Assembly: GCF_023065955.2 (NCBI RefSeq)
Contig: NC_079873.1
Location: 9,748,566-9,812,565 of the forward strand
Direction: 5' to 3'
Source: Ursus arctos
Lineage: Eukaryota > Chordata > Mammalia > Carnivora > Ursidae
DNA length: 64,000 bases
In this document: piece after piece, positions 45,525-56,690 of the stretch
How the letters are laid out: each line of letters opens with the position of its first letter
How positions within the stretch are numbered: the stretch's first letter is position 1
The notes under the pieces: model-generated
Told to the model about the DNA's origin: nothing
Seen by the model: only the letters and a program-made list of their open reading frames with translations
Database searches by the model: none
Translations under genes and position numbers: made by a program

Positions 45525-45641
45525 TTTTCTTTCTATTTATTAGTTTTTTTCAGTAACCTCCACACCCAGCGCGGGGCTCAAACTCACAAGCCCCCCGATC
45601 AAGAGTCGCCTGCTCCCCCCACTGAGCCAGCCAGGCGCCCC
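45525..45641 (-). mobile_element. Can-SINE, short type
   Basis: Head-only SINE: CAGTAACCTCCACACCCAGC and a + strand end GAGCCAGCCAGGCGCCCC. A near-perfect target duplication (TTGTTTTCTCATTTTC at 45,509-45,524 and TTGTCTTCTCATTTTC at 45,642-45,657) flanks it. Confidence 0.88.
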
Positions 45642-45728
45642 TTGTCTTCTCATTTTCAGTAACAATGTTCCTGTAGCTGTTCTAGAATTGGATTAACTAA
45701 CAATGGTGTAGAGATCCTTGTTTTCTTT

Positions 45729-45920
45729 TTCTTTTTTTAAAAAATTTTTAAAGATTATTTATTTATTTGATTGAGAGAAAGAGAGCACAAGCAGGGGAAG
45801 CAGGAGGCAGAGGGAGAAGCAGACTCCAGGGAGCCCAACACGGGGCTCCACCCCAGGACCCCGGGATCAGGACCTGAGCTGAAGGCAGATGCTTAACTAA
45901 CTGAGCCACCCAGGCCCCCT
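45729..45920 (-). mobile_element. Can-SINE, full length
   Basis: A perfect 18-base target duplication GAGATCCTTGTTTTCTTT lies at 45,711-45,728 and 45,921-45,938. Confidence 0.96.
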
Positions 45921-45939
45921 GAGATCCTTGTTTTCTTTC

Positions 45940-46610
45940 TGATTTTAATGGCATCCTGCTTCCTATTTTGGTTCTTTGTCAAATAATGCAAGGTGCTGAT
46001 GAAATGACTTCATTTGTATTTTATCTGGATTCTCTAGGTTGTTGGTAAGCAACTTGTGAAGACAGCATTCTGTGCAAACATGTCTGATACTCTGGGTCTG
46101 GTCTCCACAGCCCCTGGCACAGAGCAGGGAACTTGGTCAGGGTCAGAGAGAATCTGACTTGTACTGGATTCTGGGGAGTCCTAAACAGACTGGGGCTGCT
46201 TGTCTCTGGATCTGGCCGCGTGTCTACACAATTCTGCTCTCCCAGAAGCCTGGGGTTTCTACTTCAGCCCTGAGCAGACAGTTGGGTTTTCCTCACATGC
46301 TACTGTCTGTCCTTGATGACATACTCAGCGATAAATGGAAATTGCAGCAATCGTGTCAGCTGGTTTCCACTTGACAGACTGAGAAATATTCTAAGCAGAA
46401 CAATTCACTTGTTATAAAATAAAGTATTTGAGATCCGAGTTTCCCACCAGTCTTGTCACAAGAGGTGAACACCATTAACCATTTGGGGTGGGGGTCGGGT
46501 GTGTGCCTATGCATGCACATACATATAAATATACGTATTTCTATACTCGTGTTCTGTGCCTTTCAGATATATGCACATCTTTGAATAACGTCCATTTTTG
46601 TAACTACTTT
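45940..46610. other. Unique sequence, nothing recognised
   Basis: The open frame 46072-46374 (+) has no recognisable content. Confidence 0.5.
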
Positions 46611-46619
46611 CCAACTCAA

Positions 46620-46815
46620 TACATATACATATTGCTTGTTCTTTTCAATAGCTCTATAATACTCCACCATATGGCTGTTCTATAAACATCCTTTCCCCTA
46701 TTAATACAGACTTCCAGCTTGTTTCCTTGTATCTTGAACCAACATATATTTAGGATAGATTTCTAGAAATATGTTGTTGAAGTATAAAGTAAGCATATAT
46801 TTTTAAAATTTAGTT
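46620..46815 (-). mobile_element. Old L1 3' untranslated piece
   Basis: AATAGCTCTATAATACTCCA, GGCTGTTCTATAAACATCCT, TCCAGCTTGTTTCCTTGTAT and GGATAGATTTCTAGAAATAT follow the antisense order of an old L1 end. Confidence 0.55.
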
Positions 46816-47077
46816 TAATTTTAAGAGATGCTTTCAACCACTCCTTTGTCTATGAATTCATAGTCTGTTTCATGAACAGTTACTTACTGGTCCATAATGA
46901 GATAAAAAGAGAACTTGAGAGTAAGTATTTACAAATGTTTATCATAATTTGATATTTCCATGATATCTAAGCACGTGATTTTATATTTTACAAAAATATT
47001 GGAATAAAAAAAACCTGATTATTTTTAAATAATAATGCTAAAACAAAAAAGAATGATGGAAAGAGTCCATTTGGAGA
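46816..47077. other. AT-rich unique sequence
   Basis: Nothing recognised. Confidence 0.5.
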
Positions 47078-47270
47078 TTTTTTTTTTTTTAGATTTTATT
47101 TATTTATTTTAGAGAGAGAGAGTGCGAGCATGGGGAGGAGCAGAGGGAGAGGGACAAACAGGCTCTGCACTGCACATGAGCCCAACGCGGGGCTCAGTCT
47201 CACAACAATGAGATCATGACCTGAGCCAAAATCAAGAGTCTGATGCTTAACTGAGCAACTCAGGTGCCCC
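47078..47270 (-). mobile_element. Can-SINE, full length
   Basis: Poly-T, AGATTTTATTTATTTATTTT, body and a + strand end CAACTCAGGTGCCCC. A short flank TGGAGA repeats near 47,071 and 47,271. Confidence 0.92.
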
Positions 47271-47304
47271 TGGAGAATATTGATTATATGATATCAAAAG
47301 CTTT

Positions 47305-49056
47305 CTCCCTCTCTCTTTTTTTCCCTTTGCTTGTTTGTTTTGTTTCTTAAATTCCACATATGAGTGAGATCATATGGTGTTTGTCTTTCTCGGACTGACT
47401 CATTTCACTTAGCATCGTACTCTCTAGCTCCATCCATATCATTGCAAATGGCAAGATCTCATTCTTTTTAATGGCTGAGTAATATTCCGTTGTGTATATA
47501 TACCACATCTTCTTTCTCCATTCATCAATCAGTGGACACAGGGCTGCTTCCATAGTTTGGCTATTGTAAATAATGCTGCTATAAACATCGGGGTGCACGT
47601 ATCCCTTCGAATTAGTGTTTTTATACTCTTTGGGTAAATACCCAGTAGCGATTGCTGAATTGTCTGGTAGTTCTATTTTTAACTTTTCGAGGTACCTCCA
47701 TACTGTTTTCCACAGCGGCTGCACCAGTTTGCATTCCCACCAACAGTGCATGAGGGTCCCCCTTTCTCCACATCCTTGCCAACATCTGTTGTATGTTATG
47801 TTTTGATTTTAGCCATTCTGACAGGTGTGAGGTGCTATCTCATTGTAGTTTTCATTTGCATTTCCCTGATGAGGAGTGATGCTGAGCGTCTGTCTGTTGA
47901 CCATCTGTGTTGTCTTTGGAAAAATGTCTGTTCATGTCTTCTGCTCGTTTTTAATTGGATTATTTGGTATTTGGGGTGTTGAGTTGTTAAGTTCTTTATA
48001 TATTTTGGATACTAACCCTTTATTGGATGTCATTTGCAAATATCTTCTCCCACCCTGTAGGTTGCCTTTTAGTTTTGTTGGTTGTTTCCTTTGCTGTGAA
48101 GAAGCTTTTTATCTTGAGGTAGTCCCAATAGTTTACTTTTGCTTTATTTCCCTTGCCTCAGGGGACCCATCTAGAAAAATGTTCTGTGTTCAGAGACATT
48201 ACTGCCTGTGCTCTTTTCTAGGATTTTTATGGTTTCAGGTCTCACATTTAGATCTTTAAACCATTTTGAATTTATTTTTGTTTATGGTGGTAGAAAATGG
48301 TCCCACTTCATTCTTTTGCATGTTGCTGTCTAGTTTTTTAAACATCATTTGTTAAAGAGACTGTCTTTTTTCCATTGTATATTCTTTCCTACTTTGTCAA
48401 AGATTAATTGACCATATAATCATGGGTTTATTTCTGGGTTTTCTGTTCTGTTCTATTGATCTATGTGTCCATTTTTGTGCCAGTACCATACTGTTTTGAT
48501 TACTACAGCTTTGTAATATAACTTGAAGTCTGGAATTGTGATACCTCCAGCTTTCCTTTTCTTTTTCAACATTGCGTTGGCTGTTCAGGGTCTTTTTGTT
48601 CAGGGTCTTCCATACAAATCTTACGATTGTTCTAGTGAAAAATGTTGTTGATATTTTGATAAGGATCGTGTTGAATATGTAGATTACTTTGGATAGTGTA
48701 GACTTTTTTAAATGTCATCTTTATTATTTATTAAGATCCTAGACTGTTGGGTTTTTTTCTAAGATTTTATTTATTTATTTGGGAGAAAGAGAGCACAATC
48801 AGTAGGAGCGGCAGGCAGAGGGAGAGGGAGAAGCAGACTCCCTGCTGAGAGGGAGCCGTATGTGGGGCTTGATCCCAGGACCCCGGGGATCATGACCCAA
48901 GCTGAAGGTAGATTCTTGACTGACTGAACCACCCAGGTGTCCCTAGTGTAGACATTTTAACAATATTTATTCCGCCAATCCATGAGTGTGGAATATCTTT
49001 CCATTTCTTTGTGTCATCTTTAATTTCTTTCTTCAGTGTTTTATGGTTTTCAGAGT
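47305..49056 (-). mobile_element. L1, 5'-truncated, with 17-base target duplication
   Basis: The 3' part of an L1 retrotransposon: the C-terminal region of ORF2 (the endonuclease and reverse transcriptase protein of LINE-1) plus the 3' untranslated region. The minus-strand frame 47347-47751 contains ORF2 C-terminal peptides such as [34 protein letters not shown] and MISLICGI, which are typical. The target duplication ATGATATCAAAAGCTTT at 47,288-47,304 and 49,057-49,073 bounds the insert, so it was truncated during insertion and is about 1.5 kb without the SINE inside it. The T-rich left end is the decayed poly-A tail. The catalytic domains are missing and it cannot move by itself. Confidence 0.93.
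48712..48943 (-). mobile_element. Can-SINE with extra 3' segment, inside L1
   Basis: The target duplication TAGTGTAGAC near 48,696-48,705 and 48,943-48,953 shows the insert covers more than the SINE. Between the first T-tract and the SINE's own poly-A end (near 48,752) lie about 45 bases (TGTCATCTTTATTATTTATT and TAAGATCCTAGACTGTTGGG) that belong neither to SINE nor to L1. The L1 text is continuous once both are removed. Confidence 0.75.
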
Positions 49057-49073
49057 ATGATATCAAAAGCTTT

Positions 49074-50555
49074 ACACTGTGAAAATATATTTTAGGAAAA
49101 GTTTCTTAAGAAACATTGGAGATAAGTATAAAAATGTAAAAATTTTTAACATATTGTGAAAAAATATATATGGTGTAATTATGACTGGATGTGGAACATG
49201 GTCAGTAATATAATACATTTTTATCAGAAGAAGGGATAAAAGAACCTGATCCTTCACCACAAATAGTTTGGGAAGCACTCTCCCATAAGCAACCAATTCT
49301 ATTCTCTTTTCTAAATCCTTGCCTCTGGTTGGTATTGTCAAAGATGTCTATTAATCTGTTGGTTATAATCTCATTTTTGTTTTGATGTGAATTTTCCTGA
49401 TTTCTAATGATGTTCATATCTTTATTAGTCACATATAGCAAGTTTCTTCTTGCTACTTATATTGTTTATGCTATTTTTTATTGGTTTGGAGATTCCTCTT
49501 TCTGGTATCTGTGGATTTCACATTCTTCTTTTTGAATTCCTCTATTATTTTAGAAGTGTGTTTGTTAGAATGTATTCAGTAATTCTACATGTTTAGAGTG
49601 TGAGGCATTGGCCTCCTCTGTAGGCTCCACTATAGTTTCTTATTGGGCACTGCTGGTTTAATGAACAGCTATAGATTTTTGTACAGTTGTCTTCTCTCTG
49701 GACTCTTCATTGGTAATAACAGTTTTTTTTTTAAGGAAGTCAATTTTCTTTCTCTTTCTTTATACCTCTTCTTTCATAGTCTTTCCTCACAGCAGTACCA
49801 TATTTACTGGCCATGCTCTTATAGACAATTTCAGTTTCTCTTGGTAGCCCACATCATGGTCTATAGAATGTGGATCTGTCATCACAGTCTGTGTGATGGT
49901 CCTCCCCCCACCCCCAAAAAAAGTACAATTTGAAAATGTAAAATTGCTGTTCATTAAGGAAAGATTATTTGGAAGAGGAGATGTTTGGGATCCCTGTAGG
50001 CTCAGTCTCTGATATCAGGACTATTGATTTTCTCAAATAAGTACCGTCCATCCTCTTCAGAAGCTTCTAGATTTGGCCCCACTTCTATCTTCTTCCCATG
50101 AATTATCTCCACTCACCACTTCACCTCCTTTACCTGAGAGTGAGCCAAAGAGTAAGTCATATTAAGTCCTGAAATATAGCCATCTGGGGGTGTTGAAGCA
50201 GGGATAATTGTGGTCAGCTCTGGGAAGCTAAGCTTGTATGTCAGGGGACTGGCTGCTCACAGATTTGTAAACAACTGCTGGGTGGTGAGCTGACAGAGGG
50301 CAAAATGTGCACATGGAAGCAAATGAAGAGCTTCAAGTGATCAAATGTCAGTGTAGACAGCTGGGTGATGAGGCTAGCTGACACCGTCTGCTGGAGCACA
50401 GCTGTCAGGAAAGGCAAGCGCCAAGTGTCATGGCCACAGGCAGTGCCAGGCCAACAGGTGATAGCCAGGACAGAGAAGAGCCCACAAGCTCTGAGACACA
50501 ATTGGGTCATGGCTTGGGATATGCAGTCATGTTCTGTGTCCAAAATGAAATGCCA
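49074..50555. other. Unique sequence, nothing recognised
   Basis: AT-rich to about 50,000, then average. Open frames (49072-49341 -, 49643-49933 +, 50241-50612 -) have no recognisable domains. Confidence 0.5.
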
Positions 50556-50557
50556 GC

Positions 50558-50597
50558 ATCTCTCTCTCTCTCCCTCCCTCTCTCTCTCTCTCTCTCC
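50558..50597 (+). repeat. (CT)n microsatellite
   Basis: About 40 bases of CT with two CCCT interruptions. It gives a false low-complexity open frame on each strand. Confidence 0.93.
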
Positions 50598-51125
50598 CAA
50601 AAACAACAACAACTCTTCCCACGTGTCTTAATTAAGATTTAGGGTCTTGAGGCAGCCTCTTGAGCCACACCAGACATAATTAAGTCTATAGCCAACTGGC
50701 CTGAGTTCTGGGATTACCAACAGTCAAGGAGTCCTACACATCCTGACTACATGGTGGGCTTCAATCAAGACAGGCTGTCAGGTAAAGCACAAGGAACTAG
50801 GCCAGAGACATAGAGGACAGAGATCAGGTGCAGGGACAAGTATGGACCCAACACCAAACCAGTGTCTTGAGGAAGACACTGCCCAGGGCCCAGTACTTGT
50901 GAACACCAAAGTGGCAATCACCTCACAACTCTAGAAGTTACAGTGCAAGGGGGAGACTGGGAAAAATGATTCAAGAATTAGTGGCAGGCCACTTTTTGGA
51001 GGCCTGACGTCCCATCACCATGAACAAATCTTTGTGCTTTAAATGTGCTCATTTCCAACCCCCACATCTGATGAATAACCTGTGAGAAAGTAAACTGAGG
51101 CCTTTGCAGGGAGTAATGTGGTGAC
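50598..51125. other. Unique sequence, nothing recognised
   Basis: No supported features. Confidence 0.5.
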
Positions 51126-51129
51126 CAAG

Positions 51130-51285
51130 ATCAATCCTTTCAAATGGACATCCCCTTTGATCTAGCAACTCCTTATCTATGGACTTATCTAAAGGAAATG
51201 ATCAAGGGTATACATCAAAGTGTGAGTGGAAAGATGTTTGATGCTATGTAACAGCAAGATAAGAAACCACTGAAGCAGACACAGG
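51130..51285 (+). mobile_element. L1 3' region, left piece
   Basis: CCCCTTTGATCTAGCAACTC, TATCTAAAGGAAATGATCAA and GGGTATACATCAAAGTGTGA fit an L1 3' region. Its continuation appears after 51,987. Confidence 0.6.
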
Positions 51286-51773
51286 TATGCTCCATGCCAC
51301 CCTCCTCAGACCCTTGCTCTTAGCACACCTCTGGTGGACAGTTCCATGTACTGTCCCAGCCTCCCACCCAGGCTCACGTTGGGGGCTCAAGGCTTTTCTG
51401 CTTCAGGACTTTCTTAGATGCCATAAGAAGGCCATTCTATCAGACATAGCAAAGAACCGAGGGATAATTAGTATTTCTAGGAAACCACCCTCCACCAATG
51501 GGAGAAAGAGGTAGAGTATGAATGCCTCAACTTCTTCCTCCAGTGAAGCCATTTGGGGAACTATTCTACATGATTCCTAAAAAGGACCCCATGGGATTGA
51601 GTTTCAATTGCCCACAGTGATCAGCAGCTCACTAACGCACCTTTTTTAGCTTTGCTCCTTTCCGTGATTCACTCTGTGTCCCCCTTCTCTTCTGTTTCCT
51701 GGGATCATCTCTCAAATAAATTACCAGAACCCAAATCCTTATTTCAGAACTTGCTTTCAGGGAACTCAAATCA
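51286..51773 (+). mobile_element. Unnamed insertion splitting the L1
   Basis: About 490 bases between two L1 pieces. It ends with CATCTCTCAAATAAATTACC (a poly-A-signal-like AATAAA) and AACTTGCTTTCAGGGAACTC, phrases of an old dispersed mammalian element. The family was not identified and no coding sequence is recognised. Confidence 0.45.
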
Positions 51774-51786
51774 AAAGTCAATGTAG

Positions 51787-51977
51787 GGGCGCCTGGGTGG
51801 CTCAGTTGTTAAGTGTCTGCCTTCGGCTCAGGGCATGATCCCAGCATTCTGGGATCGAGCCCCACATCAGGCTCCTTTGCTGGGAGCCTGCTTCTTCCTC
51901 TCCCACTCCCCCTGCTTGTGTTCCTTCTCTCGCTGGCTGTCTCTCTCTCTGTCAAATAAATAAATAAAATCTTTAAA
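51787..51977 (+). mobile_element. Can-SINE, full length
   Basis: Head GGGGCGCCTGGGTGGCTCAG. The target duplication AAAGTCAAT lies at 51,774-51,782 and 51,978-51,986. Confidence 0.95.
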
Positions 51978-51986
51978 AAAGTCAAT

Positions 51987-52612
51987 CTAAACATCAAAAA
52001 TAGGGGTTAAATTAACTATGATACAATCAGACAATGGAATATTATGCAGCCATTAAAATTACCTTGGACCCAAGCAACAAGAAAGACTATGACCATACAA
52101 AGACTTGTACATGCATGCTCATAGCAGATTTGTTATAGCCCCATACTGGAACAATCCAAATGTCCATTAGCATATGTGTGAATAAACAAATTGTGGTATA
52201 TCCATATAATAGAATACTTATCAGCAATAGTATTGCTAGATTAAATATTAATTTAACTATTGACATACACAACAAAATGAGCCTCAGAATAAGTATGCTG
52301 GGTGAAAGAACCCAGACAAAAGAATACACAGTGTTTGAGTTTATTTATAGAAAATTCTAGAAAATGCAAACTAATCTGTAATAACAGAAAACAGACCAGT
52401 AGTTACCTGGGGGGAAAGGGGGTGTAGAAAGGGGTAAATGGGATTACAAAGAGGCACTATGAAATTGTGGGGGTTTATTATCTTGATTGCAGTAATGGTT
52501 TCATGGGTGTATACATATGTTAAAATCTACCAGAATGTACCCTTTAAATATGTGTGGTTAACTGTATGTCAATTATATCTCAATAAAGCTGTTAAAGATG
52601 AAAACATAATCT
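51987..52612 (+). mobile_element. L1 3' end, right piece
   Basis: GGAATATTATGCAGCCATTA, GGAACAATCCAAATGTCCAT, TTGTGGTATATCCATATAAT, GTGAAAGAACCCAGACAAAA, GTTACCTGGGGGGAAAGGGG and ATCTCAATAAAGCTGTTAAA give the full order of an old L1 3' untranslated end. Confidence 0.85.
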
Positions 52613-52833
52613 CTAATAAAAGTAATTAGTGACATGGAAGTGATTCATATCAAATTGTTAGGTTAAAAAAAAGTCTAGTTTTAAAACAGTACGTACAATA
52701 TGAGCCTAGATACTCATACAGATTCATGATTAATGATCGAAACGATAAAGTCCAAAATGTTTTAGTGTTCATCTCAGAGTCTGAGGATTACACTGACTTT
52801 CATTTTTTTCTTTTTGTATATCTGTATCTTTCC

Positions 52834-53028
52834 TTTTTTTTTTTTTAGAGAGACAGCAAGAGCACACATGCACACACGGGGGAGGAGCAGAGGGAGAGAG
52901 AAAATCATAAGCAGGCTTCATGCCCAGTGTGGAGCCTGATGAGGGGCTCGGTCTCACAACACTGAGATCATGACCTGAGCCGAAATCAAGAGTTGGATGC
53001 TTAACCAACTGAGCCACCCAGATGCCCC
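52834..53028 (-). mobile_element. Can-SINE
   Basis: Poly-T start lacking the usual AAGATTTTATTTATTT block, then body and + strand end GAGCCACCCAGATGCCCC. The tail block seems deleted. Confidence 0.9.
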
Positions 53029-53029
53029 T

Positions 53030-55080
53030 CTTCCAAATTTTTATTATGAATATATATTACTTCTGATATACAGAAAATCCATAGACAAAACACAACACAA
53101 AGTATACTATGTTACATGCCAGAAAAATGGTAGAGGCCAGTGATTTCCAAATTTGGTTTTTGTTTTCATTTTGAAGGCTTGGGGGTTTCACAAAGGTGTC
53201 GCAGGGATTAGCCCAGGGGGAAAATGAGAATAGATAAATCAGAGTGTTCGCTTCTTCTCTAAGTAGAGTAACTGTTTTCATTTCAGGAATAAAAATGAAA
53301 GCCTAAAGAGGGCCAATTAGTGAGGCCTGGGACAGTTGTGGAATGATTTATGGTAAAGACAGAAGTTAGTAGGAAACATGGGCCTTGATTAAGCAAACAA
53401 AAGAAAGTGGGTCTTCTAGAAAAGTCTGGGTAAAGACACTAATGGAACCTGTTACCCACTGCAGCATACGTATTTTTCCTACTCCCATTTCTATCCAACT
53501 CTTCACTCAAGTCAGAGCTAACCACTGTAAGATTCCCAGCCTGATTCTAGGCCTACACAAGATCACTCAGGCTGGGAATCCAAAAGGACTCAATAGCAGA
53601 GCTACTGCAAAGGGAGGGGGAAGAGGTTGCTAACAAGTGAGAGGACTTTATCTCCTTCCCCAATCTCCATCACATCCCCTCCCTCAATTTTATAGGTACC
53701 AATAATGTTTTCTCACAATAATATTAATTTCTTTGCTACCCTAGCTTTGAGGCCCTGCTAACCCTCAAAACAGGTCACTGTTCTTATGTTCCTCCTAGAG
53801 CTGCCACAGAAAGAACTGAAAATTCGGAGAGGACCACCTTGAGTCATAGCCCATGTGAGAAATTCTCCAAAGAAGCTTTTGAGATGTTAAAAAGACCTTT
53901 TACTTGCTCTCTTTTCTCCAAGGATCCTTACTAGCCCTTGAACCCTGCTGCAACAAACTCATATAACCTTTTTTGGAATCAACCCAGTGGGGCCTTGGGA
54001 GCGTATGTGGCATGAGCTACTCATGAGACATACGTGAGGCAAGGAGCTGGCTTTGCAGAGACTCAACCCAACATCCACGAGCCAACATGAGCTCCACGAA
54101 GAGCAAAAGGAGGGAGAAAAGGATGTGCACTGGGATTTTCTGTTTCCTTGATCCTCATAATCCTAGCTCAGTACTGGTTAAGGTGTCTTTGCTAGCTCTG
54201 AAATCTGAGCGAAGTGCTTTCTTGTTAGGTCAATGTTTTGAAGACACTTGAAAGTACACGACAGTCCAAGTCTTGCCAAGGAAGGAAAAAGCCGCTAATT
54301 TGTCTCCTGATTGTTTCCATCAAGGCCACCTACAGGGTTTTCTTAAATGACAGCAGGGAAGCAGTAAATCAGGTACAATGAAGTCTTAGCCACGGACAAT
54401 TTGCCTCTAGAAATTGATGTACTTCAAGTAAAATGGTCATGGACAATTGGACTTTAGAATGGCTTAAAATGGCATTTTCATCTACTTGAACCTGGGTTCC
54501 AATTAAAATAGGGAAGTATTAGTCTAATCTAGTCCTGGCCGACATACTCTGGAAGATTTTAAAAGCACAGCCGTGGACTCAGGAATGAATTTCTGATTTA
54601 CTTGCAGAAAATACAAAGTTCCTTTTAATCTCACTAGAGAGACAATCCTGTTAAAATCACAGTTTTAAATGTAGCATGTACAACCAAGAGAAAGTGTCAG
54701 CTGAATGCATTTGATATTTCTCAGTTTAAAAGAGAGTGAATAGTTAAATTTAGCTTTATCCAAAAAAATACTCCACTTATTCCTGTGCAAGGAATTTCAA
54801 TAACTTTAACAGTGTTTGCATTTGTGGCTGCTTATTTCCTAAGTCACTGCTTCCCAACCTTTTGTGTCAAAGCACAAATGGAAAATGAGCACATATTTAG
54901 GGCACACTGGGGTAAAGTGATAGGGCTGCTCACAGGAGACCCCGTCTGGTCACCCCAAGATGTGAGGATTTCCCTACCTATGCACCCCTGCCACCTATTC
55001 AGGACCAGATGAATCATGGGCTCTGGGTTAGAATGTAGGACTGATCGATTTCCAGCTGGCTCGCTCCCGAGAAGTATCAG
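53030..55080. other. Unique sequence, nothing firm
   Basis: No gene is supported. Near 54,845 CTGCTTCCCAACCTTTTGTG looks like the end of a hAT-type DNA element, too diverged to name. Confidence 0.45.
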
Positions 55081-55082
55081 AG

Positions 55083-55260
55083 CAGGTGTTTTCAACCTTG
55101 GCTGCACATTGGACTCACCTGAGGAATTGTGAAATACTGAAGCTTGGGTCCCCCCCACCCCCAGATCCTAATTTCATTGGTCTGGGGTGTGGCCTGGGAG
55201 CCAGGAATTTAAAAGGCTCCTCACGTGATACAGATGCAGAGCCACAGTTGAGAAGCATTG
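55083..55260 (+). mobile_element. MER20-like hAT DNA transposon remnant
   Basis: Ends are roughly inverted (CAGGTGTTTTCAACC at the left and TTGAGAAGCATTG at the right). Inside, GGCTGCACATTGGACTCACC, CACCCCCAGATCCTAATTTC and GGTCTGGGGTGTGGCCTGGG fit nonautonomous hAT-Charlie elements of the MER20/MER5 kind. Confidence 0.72.
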
Positions 55261-55500
55261 TTGGTTTTTTTGTTTTTGTTTGTTTTTGTTTGCAAATAAA
55301 GTTTTATTGGCACATAACCGCCCTTCATTTACATATCGCCCGCCCTTCATTTACATATCGCCCGTGGCTGCTTTCCTGCTACAATGGCGGAGCCGAGTGG
55401 GTGCGAAGGGACCTTATAACCGTTCGCAATGCCGGACATATTTACCATCAGGTCCTTTACGGAAAACATTTGCTGAGCCTGCTTTGGAGAAAAACTTAAG
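55261..55500 (+). mobile_element. Second hAT-type remnant with 22-base duplication
   Basis: AATAAAGTTTTATTGGCACA, GTGGCTGCTTTCCTGCTACA, ATGGCGGAGCCGAGTGGGTG and TATTTACCATCAGGTCCTTT match a common mammalian DNA element phrase. Inside it CGCCCTTCATTTACATATCG occurs twice in direct succession (55,319-55,362). Confidence 0.65.
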
Positions 55501-55623
55501 GAGAACTTTCGGTATCGTGTGAAAAAAATCATTTTAGAAGGAGTTTTGCTCAAGGGAGTGAGAGAATTCCCTTAAGGCATTCTGACAGACGAAATACTCA
55601 GAGTACATAAATATGAAGGCGCT

Positions 55624-55806
55624 ATGAAGGTAAACGAGCCCTCAGGGCCGTCCCGCTTCCTACCTGGAGAAGCAAAGGAAGCGCTCAGGACGAAGGAAAG
55701 GCCGGGCGGGTTTCTGTGGAGAAAGCCTGGGGCTGCTCTCAGGAAGAAACCACCACGAAAAGAACCGACTCTGAGGCAGAAAAGAGCCAGGGAGCTTCAG
55801 GTAAGC
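55624..55806 (+). other. Purine-rich open segment ending in donor-like site
   Basis: An open frame starts at 55624 with ATGAAGGTAAACGAGCC and stays open to 55860 (78 codons, rich in K, R, E and P). At 55,797-55,806 it passes CTTCAGGTAAGCGG, a good splice-donor match. Composition differs from the neighbours (more G and CpG). I recognise no protein. It may be an exon of an unannotated transcript, or chance. Confidence 0.2.
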
Positions 55807-55981
55807 GGTTCAAGAGTTGGGGGGGGCGGGGTGCAGAGCTGTCACCCTGTGATGAGTTGACGCTGCGGGGGTGGATGATTCTGGTGTTTTAGAAATGTGG
55901 CTGTGCGCTATGAATCATATCCCCTTAGTCGAAGAGACTTCTGTAAAGTTATATACGTTTTGCATACTTTTTAATTAATCG

Positions 55982-56176
55982 ATTTTATTTTTATTTATTT
56001 ATTTTGAGAGAGAGAGAGTGCAAGCGAGGGGGACGGGTAGGGGCAGAGGGACACGGAGAGAATGCCAAGCTGACTCCGTGCTGAGTGCAGAGCCAGACGT
56101 GGGGTTGCTCTCACGACCCTGAGATCATGACCGGAGCCCAATCAGATGCTCAACGGACTGAGCGACCAGGCGCCCC
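55982..56176 (-). mobile_element. Can-SINE, full length
   Basis: ATTTTATTTTTATTTATTTA, GAGAG body and + strand end GCGACCAGGCGCCCC. CpG positions in the body remain more intact than in most copies here. Confidence 0.92.
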
Positions 56177-56249
56177 TCCATGCTTCTTAGATGCGAGTGT
56201 AGACCTTGCCCGGGCTCTGTACCGCCAGCACTTTAAGTACCCTACAAGC

Positions 56250-56690
56250 CGACATTATTGATGTGGTTTTGGGATATCGGTGAGGTTTTGGGGGGGAGGG
56301 GTCCAGAGCCCACGGCCAAGAAAGAAGTCTTGAGACGTCTTCGGTGCAAAATGGTGGTTTTAGTAAAAAGCACGGGGACTGACTCTACGGGCAGAAAGCT
56401 CTGCAGCCTTCTGCTGCCCTGGGATTGTGCGGGGCAACTGACGATATACCTTGGGGTAGGGGGAAGTAAAGGTAAGGGAAGTTCTAAGAGGGTTTTCATA
56501 TGCTAAAGAAGACTTACAGTTCCGGAGGCCTTGCTGTCGTCAAACTACGGTTGCTTTTCCCTCGAGCAAGGCATTAACATTAAGACTGGAGCTTCCGGGA
56601 GGAACATTATACTCTGCCTGCCTTAAATATTTGTCGGTGCGCTGCAGGTTATATGGACATTTAATTTTATCTACATTTCCTTCTGCCTTT
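56250..56690 (-). mobile_element. Retroviral LTR fragment, copy 1
   Basis: Related along about 430 bases to 57,880-58,305 in the same orientation: GTCTTGAGACGTCTTCGGTG, GGGCAGAAAGCTCTGCAGCC, TTTTCATATGCTAAAGAAGA, GGCATTAACAT and GGTTATATGGACATTTAA all recur there. On the minus strand it is the 3' part of an LTR. Its TATA and poly-A signals are degraded compared with copy 2. Confidence 0.65.

Noticed and set aside
47347..47751. Minus-strand coding gene of 134 codons
   Set aside because: It is the C-terminal end of L1 ORF2 in a truncated element.
47746..48259. Plus-strand open frames with membrane-like residues
   Set aside because: They are antisense readings of L1; T-rich sequence gives false hydrophobic runs.
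50241..50642. Overlapping frames on both strands with SLSLS or EREREG runs
   Set aside because: They are translations of the (CT)n microsatellite.
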